NCBI GenBank assembly: GCA_051453625.1
Contig: JBOZIK010000001.1
Span: 132,419,973 to 132,483,972, forward strand
DNA length: 64,000 bases
From: Welwitschia mirabilis
Taxonomy: Eukaryota; Gnetophyta; Gnetopsida; Welwitschiales
Direction: 5' to 3'
Position numbers and translations under genes: made by a program. The first letter of the stretch is position 1; each line of letters begins with the position of its first letter. Of this stretch, positions 58,601-64,000 are shown piece by piece. The notes under the pieces were generated by a model. That model did no database searches and had not been told where the DNA came from. It saw nothing but the letters and a program-made list of their open reading frames with translations.

Positions 58601-58927
58601 AAATAAAAGCCAAATCTATCTTTAATTTAGTAAGGAAAAAAAAATGGTCTATGTTAATATCTATAACTACCTCCTTTAACCAAAATATTATAAAACATGA
58701 TTACATTGAAAATGAAAGAATCTAGAATTATATTTTTGCACTTCATATTTTCTATAAAATTCATTCTAGTATGTTTAAATAAAACATTGCACATGTTTCT
58801 TCTTAACATACTGATAACTATAGAAGTAAAAATTTTCTTAAATAAATATGCATATAATTAAGAAAGACTTATGTCATCTATATGAAGTAATTAATTGAAA
58901 AAACTATGAATAATATACAATTGAGTA
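55651..58927. other. AT-rich intergenic DNA with a short-motif cluster and a possible minus-strand remnant
   Basis: Between about 56213 and 56620 the string AGATGTCTT or its reverse complement recurs at least six times (for example at 56253, 56413, 56573 and 56608). On the minus strand near 58286-58245 the frame reads MSTSSKGKASKKVRN. At 57697-57470 another frame is open for 75 codons. I recognise neither. Nothing else is seen. Confidence 0.4.
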
Positions 58928-59996
58928 TGTTGCACTACCAATTTATGATTATTTAATTGGTTTTATAAGCTGTTTTGTAGGATGTTTATATACGTTTTAG
59001 TGGATTTTGAAGATACAAGAGGAAATCTTAGAAAAGTGCAATTATTTTCCAAATTTGATGCATTAAAGATACTTTCTAATGAATAGAGCTTTCTATGATA
59101 AAACTGCTAAGTTTCTTTACAAGAAAATTATTAAAGAAGACCATCATCCCCTTCTTCATCCATGCAACAGGAATGATGACTATTGCTTATGTGGACTACT
59201 GAGTTATCACTTTAAAGATATTTTGTAATGTTTTATTATCTCTAATTTCATCTAGATGACAGCCTAAATGACACTGACATGTAACTGTCAGTGACAGATT
59301 CTCTCAGTCGTTTTATCCATTTTTGAGCCCTTTATAAGCACGTGTAACTAAACCTTTTGTCTATCTGTTTCTATTGTATTTTCCTATAAAAAAAAGTTCC
59401 CCTTCGACTCTTATTTTCATATTTGATGCACCAGAGATTATCTTGATAGGATAGCAAAGGGAAGAAGATCCATCTATGTGAGTTGCAAAAAGACATGCAC
59501 TTGGTGGAGGGCTAAGTATCTTCTATTAATACTTAGCTTTTTTTGTAACCCAGATGAAGGTTACTTTTAATATAAATCTTAGTTTTCTTTACATTTTTGT
59601 ATTGTTTTCATTGTACATCTTCTTGTGACCCTTATAGTCTAATGTTGTCCAAGATCTTGTGACAATTTCTTGAGTGATATAGATTATCAAGGGAAGCCTT
59701 TATTAGGGCTGAAAAGCAAGTGGGATTAGGATCATTTTTACATCACATGCTAGAATAGATTGCATATTGCACCTTGTATTATAGTTTATTTACTTGCATT
59801 GTTCTTTATTATTTCTACTTCCTAAGTTAAAGTTGCAAAAGCAACCTGAGTCTTTTGTAGATAGACTTGAATAAGATATGACATTTTAGATTACTCCCAC
59901 TATATTAGCATGATGTATTATGCATAATATCTATTTTGATTATTAATGATAATATCTATTTAAACATAAAAGTATGCATAAATACACACTAGAACA
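58928..59996 (+). repeat. 5' LTR of element E
   Basis: It starts TGTTGCACTACCAATTTATG and ends ACACACTAGAACA, 1069 bp. The start resembles F's LTR on the element strand. Palindromes lie at about 59141-59181 and 59240-59272, and TTTATAAG, a likely TATA box, at 59331-59338. The only LTR copy in the window, so the ends are inferred from the TG/CA ends and the primer-binding site. Confidence 0.75.
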
Positions 59997-59999
59997 AAT

Positions 60000-60017
60000 T
60001 GGAGTCATCACCAGGGA
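60000..60017 (+). other. tRNA-Asp primer-binding site of element E
   Basis: TGGAGTCATCACCAGGGA, three bases after the LTR; 12 of 18 bases match TGGCGCCGTTGCCGGGGA, and five of the six differences are transitions. Confidence 0.78.
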
Positions 60018-60168
60018 AGGCTATCAAGGAGTACAGAGGTTGTCACCATTTACATAAGTATACCAGTTATTTATCTATGTGTCGTTGTATTTATTAGGAG
60101 CTTTAGATTTTTTGTATGCTATGTTTTAATTTTGGTTTTTCATATTTTAGTTTTCTATAAAATAGTAT

Positions 60169-60417
60169 GGTCATCCCCTCTATCATCCCCACATCAGTCA
60201 GGACGATAGTGTGTTATTTTTTCTTTTAGTTTTTATTTTTGAATTTTGACTTTTTTATTTCTATTGTCTTCTATAATGTTCAGATGACTAGAAGGATGAA
60301 AGACATTTTTTTGTGTTTTTTGATCTTTGTTTTATTTTTGGTTCTATTTTTGTTTTTTTTTTGTTTTCTATGTGCATCATCCCCTTTGTTGTCTGCACGA
60401 CAGATAGGACAATCATC
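60169..60417 (+). repeat. Three-copy palindrome array in the 5' leader of element E
   Basis: Copies lie at about 60169-60209, 60261-60300 and 60375-60417, again near 100-bp spacing. The first contains TCAGTCAGGACGATAG, the third TTGTCTGCACGACAGATAGG. This matches the arrays in B and D, although E's LTR is of another subfamily. Confidence 0.8.
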
Positions 60418-60824
60418 TATTATTTTTAATTTGTTTTCTGTTATTTTTTACTTATAAGAATTGTGGTGTGGTTAGTTCAGAAAAAGGCTTATTAGAGAAA
60501 AAAGGGCTGCTAATAGAAGAAAGGTATCTAAGAAGGATAGGAACACAAACCCTATGTGCATGTATTATTTTTCCAAATTAATTTTTATCATCTTTAAGAA
60601 CCTACCTTTACCTTGAACTAAAAATTATCTTCCTCCCATTCATTTCAAAAAGGAATAGTGATAATTACCCTAAAGATAATAGTAAGAAAACAGTGGGAAA
60701 CTTACTATAGAATTAAGAAGAAAAGAATCTAAGAGTGAAAGTAAAAAAAACAATTGGAAAGCTTATTACTGATCTAAGAAGAAAATAAGTTAAGGAAAAT
60801 GGTAAGAAAACAATTAGAGAGCTC

Positions 60825-62540
60825 TTGGTAGAAAAAGGAATGCCAGCACAAAAAGATGTTAAGATTAAGAATAGGGCCCATTCCTCTTTTCAAATAGCTT
60901 ATTATTCCCCCTTTCTTTTTGAAAATCCATATGTAACTAATGAAGAAAATCTTAGGGATTCAACCTTATCTAATCAATTTTACTCATCCCATCCATCCCC
61001 CATGAACTACTATGAAGTAGGAAATAAAATAAAAGATCTAAAGAACACAATGAAAAAGCACCATAAAAAACTTGATAAACTCATTGACACTTTGGTTGCT
61101 TTTGTTCAAATGAAAAATCCTCAAACATATCTTTCTACATCTTACTTTAAGGAAAATGAAAACAACTTATAAATGAATGATTATGATCCTTGCTTCAAAG
61201 TTGAGAATAAAATTGTAAGAGATGAGCAAATTGGGGATAACTATATATTTTAGCAATGAAGATGAGGATGACTATTTGGAGGATGATGATGAGGAATATA
61301 ATCAAGATCAAAACTATGATGATCAAATTTCCCCTTCTAATAAAAGTAATAAAATGCAACAAAATAATGAGAATAGTGAAGAGAAAGAGGAAGAATATGT
61401 CATTGAGATTTTGGATCATATTCCAAACTTCCACATGTTTTATAAAGAAGAAGGAGTTCTTGTAATATATGAGATTCAACTTTTAAAATTAATATAAATG
61501 GGCATGAAGACAATGGAAGATTATCAATTCAACTTAAATGAGGATTATAGTTTTTAGTTAAAGGAGTTATTTAAAAAAGGAGAGAAATAAAGTAAAGAAA
61601 CATTAAAATATCTTTCATCAAATAATGAGAGCTTTCCTTTCCATAATCTTTCTAGTAATCTTTTTGAGGAATCCACCATATTAGAAAAGAATAATGATCC
61701 TTAAAAAGAAGAGAATAAAATAATCAAATAAGAAGAAGATATAATCAAAGAATAAATTCTTCAAAATCACATTCTTGTCCTTGAAAAGAATGAACCACAT
61801 CATCTTGAGAACTTGAGTTCAAAAATCTCCCAACCTCTTCCATTGATAACTTCATGTGCAAAAAGTACTATCTTTTTCTCATTTACTAAGTCAAATTTAC
61901 CATGTACTTCCATTAATCATTCTTTTTCAAAATAATATTTGTAATGTCTTGGAATTACTAATTGGTAAAAATCTTATCTTCTTGATCCCAATCCATGTTT
62001 TGAATTAAAAGTCAAAGAGCTTTGTAGGTTTGTTAAACCATTTTAATTACTTATCTTAATAAGTTTTTTACAAATCTTTTTCATGCCTTTCATGTAAAAT
62101 ATTAATCTTTGAATGCAATTTATGCTTGAAATCCTTCACATTATAAGTTTAATAAAAGATTATTTTTCCATGAGTTGTATAAATTTTTTGATTCTTACAT
62201 TTATGCTTGTGGAAACAAATGTGCTCATTTCAAAAAGTCCTATCTTCCTAAAAATTCATGTTCTAAATCAAATAATAAGAGACATTTTAGAAATCCTTTA
62301 AAATCATATTGGAAATTTTCTTTGAGATTCTTTTTACATGCCTTTTACAATGATGTCCACAATACCAAAAATTTTCAAAAAAGATCATTTTTCAATGACA
62401 ATTATCATTCTTTTGTCTCTTATCTAAAATCTAAAAATTGTACTATCAAGGTATTATCTTTTTATTCTCTTTTCTTCCAATTGATTTTACTAAAGAATGA
62501 TTGCATATCTTTCATGTTTTATCAATTGGTGAATATTTGA
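60825..62540 (+). pseudogene. Unrecognised ORF shared with element B (element E copy)
   Basis: I do not recognise the protein. The open pieces are 60825-61172, 61222-61497 and 62175-62540. Piece one has IAYYSPFLFENPY and QFYSSHPSPMNYYEVGNK, then a lysine-rich, probably helical stretch. Piece two is strongly acidic (NEDEDDYLEDDDEEYNQ) and ends with YVIEILDHIPNFHMF, similar to B's IEVLDYIPTIHLL. Between two and three come SFTKSNLP and SYLLDPNPCFELKVKELC. Piece three carries CGNKCAHF and FYNDVHNTKNFQKRSF, then KVLSFYSLFFQLILLKNDCI. The first and last blocks match B. No enzyme motif or zinc knuckle is seen. It lies where gag would be, after the palindrome array. It might be a fast-evolving gag-like protein or one new to this group. 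Confidence 0.5.
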
Positions 62541-63040
62541 TTTGGATTGCACTTTTCTGAAAATCTTAAAAACTATGTTCGTTTTGCTTTCTTTCTTTTC
62601 TTTTTAATAAAAGTATGTTTTAGATTTAGGATTTGAATAAAAGTTTGCTTACTTTGTTGCTTTCTTTTTACTTTTTAGTTTTGAGAACCTCTATTTTTAT
62701 TTTTTATTTTTATTTACTATTTCTATTTTTTGTTTTTGCAAAAATAATCAATTGTCTCCTCTATTGTCCCCATGACAAGGTGGACGACAATCATATTTGA
62801 TAGTTTTTCTAGTTTTTCTATTAATGTTTTGTTTTCTATTCCTTTTCCCTATATATGTTGTTCTCTTTATCATCTGAATGACAATAAGGATAATAGTTAA
62901 TAAACTATTGATTTTTATTCTCTATTATTTTAAGAAAATACATTTTTATAGCTCTGTTAATATTTTTGACTTGACTACTTAAGAATTGGAGGAAGCAAAC
63001 GAGTAAAAATTAGAATTTCATGAGCAAACCATCTGAATTT
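62541..63040 (+). other. T-rich spacer of element E with two palindrome copies
   Basis: Palindromes at 62750-62790 (CTATTGTCCCCATGACAAGG, then TGGACGACAAT) and about 62866-62902 lie after the ORF. The sense strand is rich in T. No integrase tail comparable to B's is readable here. Confidence 0.6.
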
Positions 63041-64000
63041 TCTCTTAGATTTTTATTTTGAAAGATTATTGTGGCATTACTTGATCATCTTTTAAGCTTA
63101 ACTTATGTATTTATTTCCATAACTAGTCTTTTGACTTAAGCATTTTAGTGGTAAGATTAGATTCACCGAATCTTAGGACATTTACAAGTCCATGAACTTC
63201 AATTGAAAAAAGATGCTTTATTTTTTTGGTACTTTTCTCAATGGTGAAAAGATCTTAGATTATTTACGAGTGTTCTTTTCTATCTTAATCTTCTGACTTT
63301 TATCTTTGTTTTTTAAAGTGTTTGATCATGTAGAATTTTATTCTTTTTTAAACAAAAGGTAAATAAAGACTATGATGTTTTATATTTCTATCTCAAAAAC
63401 ATGATCACCATGATGTCCTACTATAAATGCATTGAGGAAGATATTTTTAAGAGGAGGTTTTGGCAGTGTAATATAGTAGCTATGAGAATTCCATTAGGAG
63501 GTCAGTTAGCTATGCTTCATGGGTCCCTAATTCTTTAACAGTGGTTGCACTCCTGTCATCATGGGTAATAAAGTTGTATTTAAACTTTAAGGCTATGGGA
63601 TCAGTGGTGTTCTTGGTATCATTAAAAGCATTTCTTGTTTTCTAAACTTTTAGTCTTTCCACATGATCATTTTATTTCTTGAGATTTTTATATTTGTTTT
63701 GATATGATAGTAGGAGAGTTAATTTTTAATCAATTCCTTGATCTGATCATTCATTTTTTAAAGCATTTTACTCTAGCATTATCATAATCACTGTCTTATT
63801 GAATGGAATTTTATGTACATTAAGTCATGCATTTTTCACATCAAGTGATTTTATGATTACTTTCATTAAAAATTGCTAGGTTAAAATGTTAGAGTAATGA
63901 GCTATCTTTTGTTTATGTTATCTTATGCCCTTTCTTCTTATTTTCTTTTATGGTTTTGTTAGTTATTTCAAAGTCATTCTATATTTTCTTAGCATATTTT
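63041..64000 (+). other. Conserved non-coding 3' block of element E (start)
   Basis: It aligns with D from about 36890 and with B from about 17580. The strongest part is 63410-63560 (TTTAAGAGGAGGTTTTGGCA, AGGAGGTCAGTTAGCTATG, AACAGTGGTTGCACTC). No frame is open across the three copies. Confidence 0.65.

Larger units (their letters stand above)
58928..64000 (+). mobile_element. Element E: non-autonomous LTR retrotransposon, 5' part, runs off the window
   Basis: It has an LTR (58928-59996), a tRNA-Asp primer-binding site, a leader with three palindromes, the ORF shared with B, two more palindromes, and the start of the 3' block shared with B and D. No gag, PR, RT or IN is visible. The 3' LTR should lie beyond the window, so the TSD cannot be tested. 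Confidence 0.78.

Noticed and set aside
51840-58927. Search for a host gene, tRNA or rRNA between A and E
   Set aside because: No open frame, tRNA-like cloverleaf or rRNA stretch could be recognised by eye; small frames here lack any motif.
61195-61479. A hydrophobic 94-codon minus-strand frame that looks like a membrane protein
   Set aside because: It is the antisense shadow of the acidic GAT/GAA-rich part of E's ORF, which always gives Ile/Leu/Phe-rich text on the other strand.

Overview
The window looks like repeat-rich intergenic DNA from a flowering plant. It is very AT-rich, has no recognisable host gene, and most of it is a nested stack of old Ty3/gypsy LTR retrotransposons. Gag, protease (PR), reverse transcriptase (RT), RNase H and integrase (IN) can be read as scattered, stop-interrupted fragments of the plant Athila/Tat type. 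The primer-binding sites are decayed matches to the 3' end of tRNA-Asp, as is usual for Athila-like elements. All assignments rest on reading translations by eye; no search was run.

Layout. (1) 1-3278: AT-rich DNA with nothing recognised. (2) Element A, plus strand, 3279-51818, is the outer shell: 5' LTR, gag, PR, RT, RNase H, IN and a 3' LTR. Other insertions split it. S1, a solo LTR (8997-11219), sits between RT and RNase H. Element B (11834-21060) sits between RNase H and IN; B itself carries a minus-strand solo LTR, C (15574-17032). Element F, minus strand (24334-51264), sits inside A's 3' LTR. Element D, plus strand (29131-41469), sits inside F downstream of F's integrase. Target-site duplications (TSDs) at the junctions support this order: TTCCC for D (exact), ATAAG for F (exact), GCTAG/GCTAT for B, TTCAC/TCCAC for S1, ATAAC/ACAAC for C. 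(3) 51840-58927: AT-rich DNA with a ~77-bp tandem repeat. (4) Element E, plus strand, starts at 58928 and runs off the window.

The most unusual signal is a short CpG-rich nested palindrome: outer arms GTCGTCC...GGACGAC around inner arms TGTCAT...ATGACA. It recurs about 40 times in S1, B, C, D, E and F and was not seen in A. It lies upstream of the LTR TATA boxes, as arrays of three or four copies at ~100-bp spacing in the 5' leaders of B, D and E, in the PR-RT linker of D and F, and near the 3' end of B and D. Best-preserved copies are perfect; most have decayed by C-to-T and G-to-A changes.

B and E do not encode gag-pol. Both carry the same unrecognised ORF, so they look like a non-autonomous group. 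B keeps only an integrase tail, and B, D and E share a conserved non-coding block downstream. F contains a diverged 2-kb tandem duplication of PR-RT and an env-like remnant after IN.

Assembly caution: there are six N gaps. Four are flanked by identical 77-bp sequences and the other two are bridged by homology, so the gaps probably hide little or no real sequence.
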